Assembly: GCA_947626985.1 (NCBI GenBank) | Contig: CANQUG010000006.1 | Coordinates: 1-64,000 of the forward strand | Source: an uncultured Lachnospiraceae bacterium | Lineage (GTDB): Bacteria > Bacillota > Clostridia > Lachnospirales > Lachnospiraceae | Reading direction: 5' to 3' | DNA: 64,000 nucleotides | Part shown: positions 18,000 to 25,550 of the stretch, piece by piece | How positions within the stretch are numbered: the first letter of the stretch is position 1 | Layout: each line of letters starts with the position of its first letter | Notes under the pieces: model-generated | The model's input: the letters and a program-made list of their open reading frames with translations, nothing else | The model's database searches: none | Told to the model about the DNA's origin: nothing | Made by a program: the position numbers and the translations under genes

Positions 18000-20120
18000 T
18001 TGGCTGGAAAAGAAGGAAGAGAATATCCCCTGGAGAGAACCAGAAACATTGGTATTATGGCTCATATCGACGCGGGAAAAACAACTCTTACAGAACGTAT
18101 TCTTTATTATACAGGTGTCAACTATAAAATCGGCGATACTCATGAAGGAACAGCTACCATGGACTGGATGGAGCAGGAGCAGGAAAGAGGTATCACCATT
18201 ACTTCTGCGGCTACCACCTGTCACTGGACTCTGCAGGAAGAGGGCAAGGCCAAACCGGGTGCTCTGGAGCATCGAATCAACATCATCGATACTCCCGGAC
18301 ACGTGGACTTTACAGTAGAGGTGGAGCGTTCCCTTCGCGTATTGGACGGCGCAGTCGGTGTATTTTGTGCAAAGGGCGGCGTAGAGCCCCAGTCCGAAAA
18401 CGTATGGCGTCAGGCTGACACCTACAATGTACCCCGTATGGCTTTCATCAATAAGATGGACATTCTGGGTGCGGACTTCTACGGCGCTGTAGAACAGATC
18501 AGGACTCGTCTGGGCAAGAATGCCATCTGTGTACAGCTGCCAATTGGAAAAGAGGACGAATTCAAAGGAATCATCGATTTGTTTGAAATGAAGGCCTACC
18601 TCTATAATGATGAAAAAGGCGAGGACGTTTCCGTCGTTGAGATTCCTGAGGATATGCGGGAGGACGCGGAGCTGTACCGCACCGAGATGGTGGAGAAGAT
18701 CTGCGAGCTGGACGACGATCTCATGATGCAGTACCTGGAAGGGGAAGAACCCACGACAGATCAGATGAAGGCCATTCTGCGCAAAGGAACCTGCGAATGC
18801 ACCGCGGTTCCCGTATGCTGCGGATCCGCATACAAGAACAAGGGCGTTCAGAAGCTTCTGGATGCCGTGCTGGAATATATGCCGGCTCCCACCGACATCC
18901 CGTCTATCACAGGCGTAGACATGGACGGAAATGAAATCGTGAGACATTCTTCCGATGAAGAGCCGTTCTCCGCGCTGGCTTTCAAGATCATGACCGACCC
19001 CTTCGTGGGCAAGCTGGCATATTTCAGAGTGTATTCCGGTACGATGAACTCCGGTTCCTATATTCTGAACGCCACCAAGAACAAGAAAGAGCGTGTGGGA
19101 CGTATTCTTCAGATGCATGCCAACAAGCGTATGGAGTTGGATAAGGTATATTCCGGCGACATTGCGGCAGCGATCGGGTTTAAATTTACCACAACGGGCG
19201 ATACTATATGTGATGAGCAGCATCCGGTAATCCTGGAGTCCATGGAGTTTCCGGAGCCGGTTATCGAGCTGGCCATCGAGCCCAAGACCAAGGCCGGTCA
19301 GGGGAAACTGGGAGAGGCTCTCTCTAAGCTGGCTGAGGAGGACCCCACCTTCCGCGCTCATACGGACAAGGATACAGGACAGACCATCATCGCCGGCATG
19401 GGCGAGCTCCATCTGGAGATCATCGTGGACCGTCTGCTCCGTGAATTCAAGGTGGAGGCCAATGTAGGCGCACCTCAGGTTGCCTACAAGGAGACCATTA
19501 CGAAGGAAGTGGACGTGGACAGCAAGTATGCAAGACAGTCCGGCGGCCGCGGCCAGTATGGTCACTGCAAGGTGAAATTTGCTCCCATGGACGCCAACGG
19601 CGAGGAGCTGTACAAATTCGAATCCACGGTTGTGGGCGGCGCGATCCCCAAGGAATATATTCCTGCTGTGGGAGAGGGTATCGAGGAAGCCATGAGAGCC
19701 GGTATTCTGGGCGGTTATCCGGTGGTAGGCGTGTATGCCAACGTTTACGACGGATCCTTCCATGAGGTGGACTCCTCCGAGATGGCCTTCCATATCGCAG
19801 GCTCCCTTGCCTTCAAGGACGCCATGAAAAAGGCTGCTCCCATTCTTCTGGAGCCTATTATGAGAGTAGAGGTTACCACTCCGGAGGATTACATGGGCGA
19901 TGTAATCGGAGATATCAATTCCCGCCGCGGCCGGATCGAGGGTATGGACGATATCGGCGGAGGCAAGATGATCCGCGGATATGTGCCGCTGTCCGAGATG
20001 TTCGGATACGCCACGGATCTGCGTTCCAGAACACAGGGAAGAGGCAACTATTCCATGTTCTTTGACAGATACGAGCCCGTTCCGAAGAATGTACAGGAAA
20101 AGGTTCTTGCCACCAAATAA
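18000..20120 (+). CDS. fusA: Elongation factor G
   Basis: 706 aa, beginning at a TTG codon (18000) seven bases after GAGGAGGA. The GTPase motifs are AHIDAGKTT (P loop, about 20-28), [11 protein letters not shown] (switch I), DTPGHVDF (about 98-105) and NKMD (about 152-155). Later blocks include the domain IV region [14 protein letters not shown] and [18 protein letters not shown] drives translocation and, with RRF, ribosome recycling. The neighbours rpsG upstream and tuf downstream give the classic str operon order, although tuf has its own promoter. Confidence 0.98.
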   Translation: MAGKEGREYPLERTRNIGIMAHIDAGKTTLTERILYYTGVNYKIGDTHEGTATMDWMEQEQERGITITSAATTCHWTLQEEGKAKPGALEHRINIIDTPGHVDFTVEVERSLRVLDGAVGVFCAKGGVEPQSENVWRQADTYNVPRMAFINKMDILGADFYGAVEQIRTRLGKNAICVQLPIGKEDEFKGIIDLFEMKAYLYNDEKGEDVSVVEIPEDMREDAELYRTEMVEKICELDDDLMMQYLEGEEPTTDQMKAILRKGTCECTAVPVCCGSAYKNKGVQKLLDAVLEYMPAPTDIPSITGVDMDGNEIVRHSSDEEPFSALAFKIMTDPFVGKLAYFRVYSGTMNSGSYILNATKNKKERVGRILQMHANKRMELDKVYSGDIAAAIGFKFTTTGDTICDEQHPVILESMEFPEPVIELAIEPKTKAGQGKLGEALSKLAEEDPTFRAHTDKDTGQTIIAGMGELHLEIIVDRLLREFKVEANVGAPQVAYKETITKEVDVDSKYARQSGGRGQYGHCKVKFAPMDANGEELYKFESTVVGGAIPKEYIPAVGEGIEEAMRAGILGGYPVVGVYANVYDGSFHEVDSSEMAFHIAGSLAFKDAMKKAAPILLEPIMRVEVTTPEDYMGDVIGDINSRRGRIEGMDDIGGGKMIRGYVPLSEMFGYATDLRSRTQGRGNYSMFFDRYEPVPKNVQEKVLATK

Positions 20121-20145
20121 ATCTCTGTATATAAAGAAAAATGAC

Positions 20146-20174
20146 TTGCAAATATCCATGATTTGCAATATAAT
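20146..20174 (+). promoter_or_regulatory. Sigma-A promoter of tuf
   Basis: TTGCAA (20146-20151), 17-nt spacer, TATAAT (20169-20174). It lies in the fusA-tuf gap and allows extra EF-Tu synthesis. Confidence 0.85.
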
Positions 20175-20249
20175 CATGGATAGCAGGTTTTTATCGAAAA
20201 TCATATGCTCTGGCAGAAAGAGCGAAGTTTTTAAGGAGGACATTTTAAA

Positions 20250-21443
20250 ATGGCAAAGGCTAAGTTTGAGAGAACAAAACCGCATTGTAACATCGGTACC
20301 ATTGGACACGTTGACCATGGTAAGACTACCTTAACAGCAGCTATCACCAAGACTCTTCATGACAGACTGGGACTTGGCCAGGCAGTTGCTTTCGATAACA
20401 TTGACAAAGCTCCGGAAGAAAAAGCCCGTGGTATAACGATCTCCACCGCTCACGTTGAGTATGAGACCGAGAACAGACACTATGCACACGTTGACTGCCC
20501 CGGACATGCTGACTACGTTAAGAACATGATCACCGGTGCTGCTCAGATGGACGGCGCTATCCTTGTAGTTGCAGCTACCGATGGTGTTATGGCTCAGACT
20601 AAGGAGCACATCCTTCTGTCCCGTCAGGTAGGCGTTCCCTATATCGTTGTATTCATGAACAAGTGCGACATGGTAGACGATGAGGAGCTGCTTGAGCTGG
20701 TTGATATGGAAATCCGTGACCTGCTGAACGAATATGAGTTCCCGGGCGATGATACTCCCATCATCCAGGGTTCCGCTCTGAAGGCTCTGGAAGATCCCAG
20801 CGGCGAGTGGGGCGACAAGATCCTTGAGCTCATGAAGGCTGTTGACGAGTATATTCCGAATCCCCAGCGTGACACTGATAAGCCTTTCGTTATGCCCGTT
20901 GAGGACGTATTCTCCATCACCGGACGTGGTACCGTTGCTACCGGTAGAGTAGAGGCTGGTACTCTTCATGTACAGGAAGATGTTGAGATCGTTGGTATCA
21001 AGGAAGAGACCCGTAAGGTAGTTGTAACCGGTATCGAAATGTTCCGTAAGCTCCTTGATGAGGCTCAGGCTGGTGATAACATCGGTGCTCTGCTCCGCGG
21101 CGTTCAGAGAAACGAGATCGAAAGAGGACAGGTTCTTGCTAAACCCGGCACCATCACCTGCCATACCAAGTTCACCGCTCAGGTGTACGTTCTGACTAAA
21201 GAAGAGGGCGGACGTCATACTCCCTTCTTCAATAACTATCGTCCCCAGTTCTATTTCAGAACCACAGACGTTACCGGCGTAATCTCCCTTCCGGAAGGAA
21301 CCGAGATGTGCATGCCCGGCGATAACATCGAGATGACCATCGAGCTGATTCATCCCATCGCTATGAGCCAGGGTCTTACCTTCGCTATCCGTGAAGGCGG
21401 ACGTACCGTTGGATCAGGCCGTGTTGCCAGCGTTATCGAGTAA
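20250..21443 (+). CDS. tuf: Elongation factor Tu
   Basis: 397 aa. GTPase motifs: GHVDHGKTT (about 19-27), [20 protein letters not shown] (about 81-88) and NKCD (about 136-139). Domain 2 has [13 protein letters not shown] and domain 3 ends with [22 protein letters not shown] precedes the start. EF-Tu carries aminoacyl-tRNA to the ribosome. A near-perfect terminator follows, marking the end of the translation gene cluster. No second tuf copy is in this window. Confidence 0.98.
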   Translation: MAKAKFERTKPHCNIGTIGHVDHGKTTLTAAITKTLHDRLGLGQAVAFDNIDKAPEEKARGITISTAHVEYETENRHYAHVDCPGHADYVKNMITGAAQMDGAILVVAATDGVMAQTKEHILLSRQVGVPYIVVFMNKCDMVDDEELLELVDMEIRDLLNEYEFPGDDTPIIQGSALKALEDPSGEWGDKILELMKAVDEYIPNPQRDTDKPFVMPVEDVFSITGRGTVATGRVEAGTLHVQEDVEIVGIKEETRKVVVTGIEMFRKLLDEAQAGDNIGALLRGVQRNEIERGQVLAKPGTITCHTKFTAQVYVLTKEEGGRHTPFFNNYRPQFYFRTTDVTGVISLPEGTEMCMPGDNIEMTIELIHPIAMSQGLTFAIREGGRTVGSGRVASVIE

Positions 21444-21467
21444 AGAATAAAAAATGCAGTAAACTGG

Positions 21468-21500
21468 AAGGCTTCCGGGATTTTCCCGGAAGCCTTTTTT
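21468..21500 (+). terminator. tuf terminator
   Basis: AAGGCTTCCGGGA (21468-21480) and TCCCGGAAGCCTT (21484-21496) are exact complements around a 3-nt loop; the T run reaches 21500. It insulates the AT-rich island downstream. Confidence 0.95.
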
Positions 21501-21637
21501 CGCAGCCAAATGGCGGAGAATGGAGAAAGCAGTGCTGAAATAATCTCAATATAATAAATTTTTTATAAAAAGTTCTTTGGTATGATTCAAAAGAATGAAA
21601 ATGTGTTATACTAAATGAAATTCCTGATAAATAATAT

Positions 21638-21716
21638 GTCCGACGGACTGGCAGATGAAATCGGACTAAATTAAAAATGATGTGCTGGTTTGTCCGGAAT
21701 GATACATTATTATAAT
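21638..21716 (+). promoter_or_regulatory. Candidate promoter and operator of the XRE-ImmA-PIN module
   Basis: GTCCGA (21638-21643) and TCGGAC (21661-21666) are an inverted pair, and a third partial copy TGTCCGGA is at 21691-21698. TATAAT lies at 21711-21716 with only a weak -35 (TTTGTC, 21689-21694, 16-nt spacer). An XRE repressor acting on its own promoter would be expected to use such repeats. A second -10-like TATACT is at 21607-21612. The rest of the gap 21501-21775 is AT-rich with no gene seen. Confidence 0.45.
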
Positions 21717-21775
21717 TGTACATATACTGGGAATGTGGGACTGGAAGGAAGAGGGTATTATTGAGGAGGTAAATG

Positions 21776-22099
21776 ATGGCGAACATCGGAAGAAAACTGG
21801 GAATTAATATTAGTACGTGTATGTATAAGGCCGGCATTAATCCTGATAGCTTTGCAGAAAAATTGGGGTATTCAATTAAAGACGTATGGAATGTAATTGA
21901 GGGAAAAGTAGTCATTCCGCCATTTGAACTGGAAAGAATTGCCGGATTTTTAGGTACTACGAAGGCTGAACTGATTAACAGAGAGCCAGATAGTCTGATT
22001 CCTGATCTGCAGTTTATGAAAGAATTTAAAGATCTGGATAATTTAGATAAAATATTGGATCTGATGGACGAATATGTGGAACTTAGAGAAGGAGTGTAA
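21776..22099 (+). CDS. XRE-family helix-turn-helix regulator
   Basis: 107 aa. The start is ATG 21776, six bases after GGAGG; the adjacent ATG 21773 is too close to the ribosome site. A Cro/C1-type helix-turn-helix lies at about 15-65 (ISTCMYKAGINPDSFAEKLG, then VWNVIEGKVVIPPFELERIA and a final helix). The C-terminal ~40 residues are a charged helix (DLDNLDKILDLMDEYVELRE), possibly for pairing or for contact with the peptidase. It is the first gene of an AT-rich three-gene module. In ImmR/ImmA and DdrO/IrrE pairs the XRE protein is the repressor that the metallopeptidase removes; here that is an inference from gene order. Confidence 0.85.
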   Translation: MANIGRKLGINISTCMYKAGINPDSFAEKLGYSIKDVWNVIEGKVVIPPFELERIAGFLGTTKAELINREPDSLIPDLQFMKEFKDLDNLDKILDLMDEYVELREGV

Positions 22100-22100
22100 T

Positions 22101-22131
22101 AAAAAAGGCTGTACAGAAGTACAGCTTTTTT
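22101..22131 (+). terminator. Hairpin attenuator between the XRE and ImmA/IrrE genes
   Basis: GCTGTAC (22108-22114) and GTACAGC (22119-22125) form a perfect stem with loop AGAA; A6 before and T6 after complete a rho-independent terminator. It sits in the 44-bp gap and the T run touches the ribosome site of the next gene (GAGGTGA, 22133-22139). It would keep the regulator in excess over the downstream peptidase and nuclease. Confidence 0.8.
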
Positions 22132-22143
22132 GAGGTGAACAGA

Positions 22144-22965
22144 ATGGACTGGGGCAAAATAATTCAATTCATTCCAGGTGTGATAAAAAAGGTCAGAACG
22201 GATTATGTTTTGAATAATATGATAATTAAAGATGACATCTTTGGTATATTGGAGAGACATTGTACTGTAATATATTATCCGATGGAAGATGAGGAAAACT
22301 GCGGCTTTCATACGAAACGTTTTGTCAAAGACAGGCTGGAAGATTTTGTTTATATAAATACGGCAAAGACGATTGCAGATCAGGTTTTTACTGCTGCACA
22401 TGAACTTGGACACGTATGGGGGGTTGCTTCCCGGGTATGGGAGCAGGCAGGAGAACAGGGAGCGTTGGAGAGCTGGGCAGAAGAACGGATAATCAATAGA
22501 TTTGCAGCAGAATTATTGATGCCTGCCCAGGAATTCAGAAAAACATTTCGGGCACATGTAGAAAATCTGTCTCTTGATCCAACAGAATTGCAGCTTGTGG
22601 ACTTTATCTGGGTTATGGTACTCCAAATGAACGATTATATGGTTCCGTATGAAGCTGTAAGACGCCGGGTAATTGAAACAGGTATAATTAGTCCGGAACT
22701 TGGCAGTATTCTTTTAAAGAATGAGCAGTTTATTCTTCCCTTAGTCGTTACCTTTTCTAAGGATCAAAATACAATATTGGATACAGTTACCGGAAAGAAA
22801 ACGGTTCCAGGGTTGAGAAATCTGATAGAAATGGCGGAAAAAGGCGGGAAAGTAAGCCCATATACTATTTGCAGGACCAAAATGGATTTTAATATTGGAG
22901 ATATAAATAAAACGAATGAGACGGTGGAAATTTCTATAGATGGAGGTAATGATGGCGAAAACTGA
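22144..22965 (+). CDS. ImmA/IrrE-family metallopeptidase
   Basis: 273 aa from ATG 22144, five bases after GAGGTGA (a GTG at 22135 overlaps the ribosome site). The zinc motif HELGH lies near residues 85-95 within AAHELGHVWG, with a downstream Glu in SWAEERIINRFAAELLMP as the third ligand and the typical family ending LLMP. The N-terminal ~70 residues carry a mixed alpha/beta section, and ~120 residues after the core form an additional domain I do not recognise. The family cleaves XRE repressors under stress (ImmA on ImmR, IrrE on DdrO) and also occurs in toxin-antitoxin pairs. Its partner here is probably the XRE protein just upstream. The stop overlaps the next gene by 14 bp. Confidence 0.88.
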   Translation: MDWGKIIQFIPGVIKKVRTDYVLNNMIIKDDIFGILERHCTVIYYPMEDEENCGFHTKRFVKDRLEDFVYINTAKTIADQVFTAAHELGHVWGVASRVWEQAGEQGALESWAEERIINRFAAELLMPAQEFRKTFRAHVENLSLDPTELQLVDFIWVMVLQMNDYMVPYEAVRRRVIETGIISPELGSILLKNEQFILPLVVTFSKDQNTILDTVTGKKTVPGLRNLIEMAEKGGKVSPYTICRTKMDFNIGDINKTNETVEISIDGGNDGEN

Positions 22966-23608
22966 GGTTATTGTAGACACCTGTTTTCTGCAGAAGTTAT
23001 CTTCCGAAGGGAAAGTGACTGGCAATATAAAAAAGGTTCTGGCTGAATTGGGATATAGTCCTGTTGTACATCCGTATGTATACACATATGAATTATCATT
23101 GTTTTCGTATTATGAACAGCTGGTAAGAGAAGGGTATATAAGGGTAATTTCGTATGATGAGTTCCAAAAGGATCCAAGTGATAAAGAGTCTTACGAAGCC
23201 TATTATCATGTGCTGTATGAAGATTTGAGGTTAGCACTGAAAGCAAGCGGCTGTAAGCAGATAGATAAATTGTGTTTACATAAAAGTCAAACAATTTATA
23301 ATACACATAAACAGGGCAGCAGTATGGGAGATGTCCATATGATTTTGATGGCTTCTTATCTGCAAATGCCTGTTATTTTAACGGAAGATTCTGATATTGA
23401 TTTATTGCGTGATATATCGAAACGGCGAATGCAAATCGGTCGATATTCATTGCAAATATTCAATGGTATTCAGTTGATAGAAGAAATTGCAAAAAAGCAG
23501 GATTCGTCTTTAACAATAAAAGAGATAGAGACCATTTTGAAAGCTATGGGAGAGCGAAAAGCAGTTTCAGGTATGAAGATGTTGTGGAGAAAAAATCATA
23601 TTGGTTAG
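22952..23608 (+). CDS. PIN-domain-like nuclease, third gene of the XRE-ImmA module
   Basis: 218 aa from ATG 22952, five bases after GGAGGT; ATG 22940 and 22949 are in frame but badly spaced. It overlaps the peptidase gene, so the two are translationally coupled. The acidic PIN residues can be traced: Asp in VIVDTCFL (near 9), Glu in YTYELSLF (near 38), Asp in SMGDVHMILMASY (near 128) and Asp residues in TEDSDIDLL (near 148). PIN proteins are metal-dependent RNases, often the toxins of VapBC-type pairs, but this one is longer than VapC (~130 aa) and has an inserted helical region (about 60-115). No VapB-like antitoxin is adjacent. It is probably the effector of the module. Target unknown. Confidence 0.75.
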   Translation: MAKTEVIVDTCFLQKLSSEGKVTGNIKKVLAELGYSPVVHPYVYTYELSLFSYYEQLVREGYIRVISYDEFQKDPSDKESYEAYYHVLYEDLRLALKASGCKQIDKLCLHKSQTIYNTHKQGSSMGDVHMILMASYLQMPVILTEDSDIDLLRDISKRRMQIGRYSLQIFNGIQLIEEIAKKQDSSLTIKEIETILKAMGERKAVSGMKMLWRKNHIG

Positions 23609-23749
23609 GCAGCTATTTTATTTGATGTTCTTACATGGAGAGGCCAGCTTGTCAGAGGCTTAAGGCTTTTGGTATGTGATTTTCATCTGTCAGTATCCTT
23701 GAATAAAAAGACCTGCTTATTGTACAGGAAACTGTGAGGTATTGTTTGA

Positions 23750-24406
23750 ATGAATTATATAGAAAAAATCCATGAATATCCTGTTTTTTCCGGAATTCGA
23801 AAAGAAGAGCTGGAGCCTATGCTGAAGTGCCTGGGCAGTCATGTGAGGAAGTATGAGAAGGGAGAATTTATTTCCTTTGAACAGGAGGAAGTAAAAAATG
23901 TGGGCGTTCTGATCAGCGGCGCCGTGCATATGGTGAAGGAGGACGTCTGGGGAAATCATACCATTGTCACCAGGGTTGAGGAGGGACAGATGTTCGGCGA
24001 AACATTTGCCTGCGGAACGGATAATCAGTCTGTAGTCAGTTATATGGCGGCGGAGAAATGTGAAGTCCTCTTTATGGGATTCAGTCATATTCTGCACACC
24101 TGTCCGTCAGCCTGCAGGTTTCATCAGAGGCTGATTGAAAATATGGTGCTGATGCTGGCGAATAAAAACAAGGCGCTTATGGATAAAATCGAGGTGGTCT
24201 CCAAGAAATCCCTGCGGGAAAAAATCCTGTCTTATCTTTCTCAGGAGGCTCAGAAGGCCGGTTCCAGGTACTTTGAAATTCCTCTGGGACGGGTAGAGCT
24301 GGCGCATTATCTGGCGGCGGACAGGAGCGCCCTTACCAGGGAGCTTTCCGCCATGAAAAAAGAGGGGATTCTGGATTTTGACAGGAATCTTTTCAGGCTG
24401 TACTGA
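23750..24406 (+). CDS. Crp/Fnr-family regulator, HcpR-like
   Basis: 218 aa. A cyclic-nucleotide-binding-fold domain (about 10-125) contains EGQMFGETFAC in the usual glycine-turn position. A long helix links it to a C-terminal winged helix with the recognition segment LAHYLAADRSALTRELSAMKK (split here as one 21-residue region whose key residues are R and S of ADRSALTREL). No Fnr-like cysteine cluster at the N-terminus is seen. It stands directly upstream of a ferredoxin and hcp. In Clostridia and Desulfovibrio, HcpR is a Crp/Fnr member that controls hcp in answer to nitrosative stress. A perfect palindrome lies in the next promoter, which fits this role. No strong promoter was found for the gene itself in 23609-23749. 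Confidence 0.85.
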   Translation: MNYIEKIHEYPVFSGIRKEELEPMLKCLGSHVRKYEKGEFISFEQEEVKNVGVLISGAVHMVKEDVWGNHTIVTRVEEGQMFGETFACGTDNQSVVSYMAAEKCEVLFMGFSHILHTCPSACRFHQRLIENMVLMLANKNKALMDKIEVVSKKSLREKILSYLSQEAQKAGSRYFEIPLGRVELAHYLAADRSALTRELSAMKKEGILDFDRNLFRLY

Positions 24407-24492
24407 ATCGCAGTTGAAAAAATCTGGCAGTGCGGTTGGGTGACAGCCGTCTGATCGGAAAAATTTTCAAAAAAATTTCGAAGAGGTGATAA

Positions 24493-24536
24493 ATGTTGCA
24501 TCTGCAACATCTATTGTCTCTTTTTTTCTGTATAGT
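24493..24536 (+). promoter_or_regulatory. Palindromic activator site and promoter of the ferredoxin-hcp operon
   Basis: ATGTTGCA (24493-24500), TC, TGCAACAT (24503-24510) is a perfect palindrome of the Crp/Fnr type. A good -10, TATAGT, is at 24531-24536, but the -35 position holds only CATCTA. With transcription starting about seven bases after the -10, the palindrome centre is at about -41.5, the class II activator position. The regulator gene next door is the obvious candidate to bind. Confidence 0.8.
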
Positions 24537-24565
24537 AGGCTTATCAAGAACGGAGGTACGGAAAT

Positions 24566-25480
24566 ATGGTGAGACAGGTGATTAAAATTGATGAGGAAAA
24601 GTGCAACGGGTGCGGACTTTGTGCGGAAGCGTGCCACGAGAGCGCCATTGGTATGGTGAATGGAAAGGCGAAGCTGCTGAGGGATGACTACTGTGACGGT
24701 ATGGGCGACTGCCTGCCCAACTGTCCTGCCGGGGCCATCAGCTTTGAGACCAGAGAAGCGGCGGCCTATGACAGGGAGGCCGTGGAAGAAAACATGCGCA
24801 GGAAGAGAGAAGTGCGGGAAACCGGGGTGAAAGGGTCAAATCGAGGAAAGATGTCGGAGGAGAAAGAGTCGGATCGAGGAAAGATGCCAGAGGAGAAAGG
24901 ACTGGATCAAGGAAAGATGCCGGAGGAGAAAGGGCTGGACCGAGGAAAGATGCCGGAAGAGAAAGAGCAGGACGAAGGAAAGGCGCCAGAGGAGAAGTCG
25001 GATCAAATGAAAGTATCAGAGGAAAACCATCAGGGAGGATGTCCGGGCAGCAGAGTTCGTCAGATGAAGCGTGAGGAACATGCAGCAGAGCTCCGGTGTA
25101 CAGGAGCTGTGGAATCTCGGCTTGAGAACTGGCCGGTGCAGATCAAGCTGGCTCCTGTGCAGGCGCCTTATTTTGACGGTGCAAATCTGCTGATCGCAGC
25201 AGACTGTACGGCATATGCCTATGGGAATTTTCATCAGGAATTTATCCGGAAACGGGTGACGCTCATCGGATGTCCCAAGCTGGATCAGGTGGATTATGAG
25301 GAAAAGCTGGAGGCGATCATCAGGCAAAATAATATCAAAAGCGTGACCATCGTCCGGATGGAAGTACCCTGCTGCGGGGGACTGGAGCTGGCTGCAAAGA
25401 GAGCTCTGCAGAACAGCGGAAAGTTTCTCCCCTGGCAGGTGGTAATCGTTACCGTTGACGGAAAGATTCTTGACAGATAA
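24566..25480 (+). CDS. 4Fe-4S ferredoxin-domain protein of the hcp operon
   Basis: 304 aa in three parts. Residues 1-60 are a two-cluster ferredoxin domain (CNGCGLCAEAC and CDGMGDCLPNC). Residues ~85-150 are a low-complexity linker with five 11-residue repeats of the type RGKMPEEKGLD. Residues ~165-304 form a second domain with ADCTAYAY, IGCPKLDQVDY, VRMEVPCCGGLE and a C-terminal VVIVTVDG strand; it has three conserved-looking Cys positions. GGAGGT precedes the ATG. Such proteins are common next to hcp in Clostridia and probably feed electrons to the hybrid cluster enzyme. The linker is unusually repetitive. Confidence 0.87.
   Translation: MVRQVIKIDEEKCNGCGLCAEACHESAIGMVNGKAKLLRDDYCDGMGDCLPNCPAGAISFETREAAAYDREAVEENMRRKREVRETGVKGSNRGKMSEEKESDRGKMPEEKGLDQGKMPEEKGLDRGKMPEEKEQDEGKAPEEKSDQMKVSEENHQGGCPGSRVRQMKREEHAAELRCTGAVESRLENWPVQIKLAPVQAPYFDGANLLIAADCTAYAYGNFHQEFIRKRVTLIGCPKLDQVDYEEKLEAIIRQNNIKSVTIVRMEVPCCGGLELAAKRALQNSGKFLPWQVVIVTVDGKILDR
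24839..25003 (+). repeat. 33-bp tandem repeat in the ferredoxin gene
   Basis: Five imperfect 33-bp units (GGAAAG at about 24845, 24878, 24911, 24944 and 24977) encode an 11-residue charged motif. It joins two folded domains and keeps the frame, so it looks like a variable-length linker. Confidence 0.85.
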
Positions 25481-25550
25481 GAAATCAGAAAAGGTTTCCC
25501 GGGCTTCCGGTTTCGGGAACGCAGGTTATAAAAAAAGGAGGAATAGGACT

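Noticed and set aside
17460..20318. 950-codon open frame antisense to rpsG-fusA
   Set aside because: Overlaps two essential conserved genes entirely; no start signal; low-information His/Leu-rich translation.
21500..23749. Prophage or integrative element
   Set aside because: No integrase, transposase, att-like direct repeat or structural phage gene; only the three-gene AT-rich module.
24839..25003. Possible CRISPR or mobile repeat
   Set aside because: The 33-bp units are in frame inside a protein gene and encode a regular linker.
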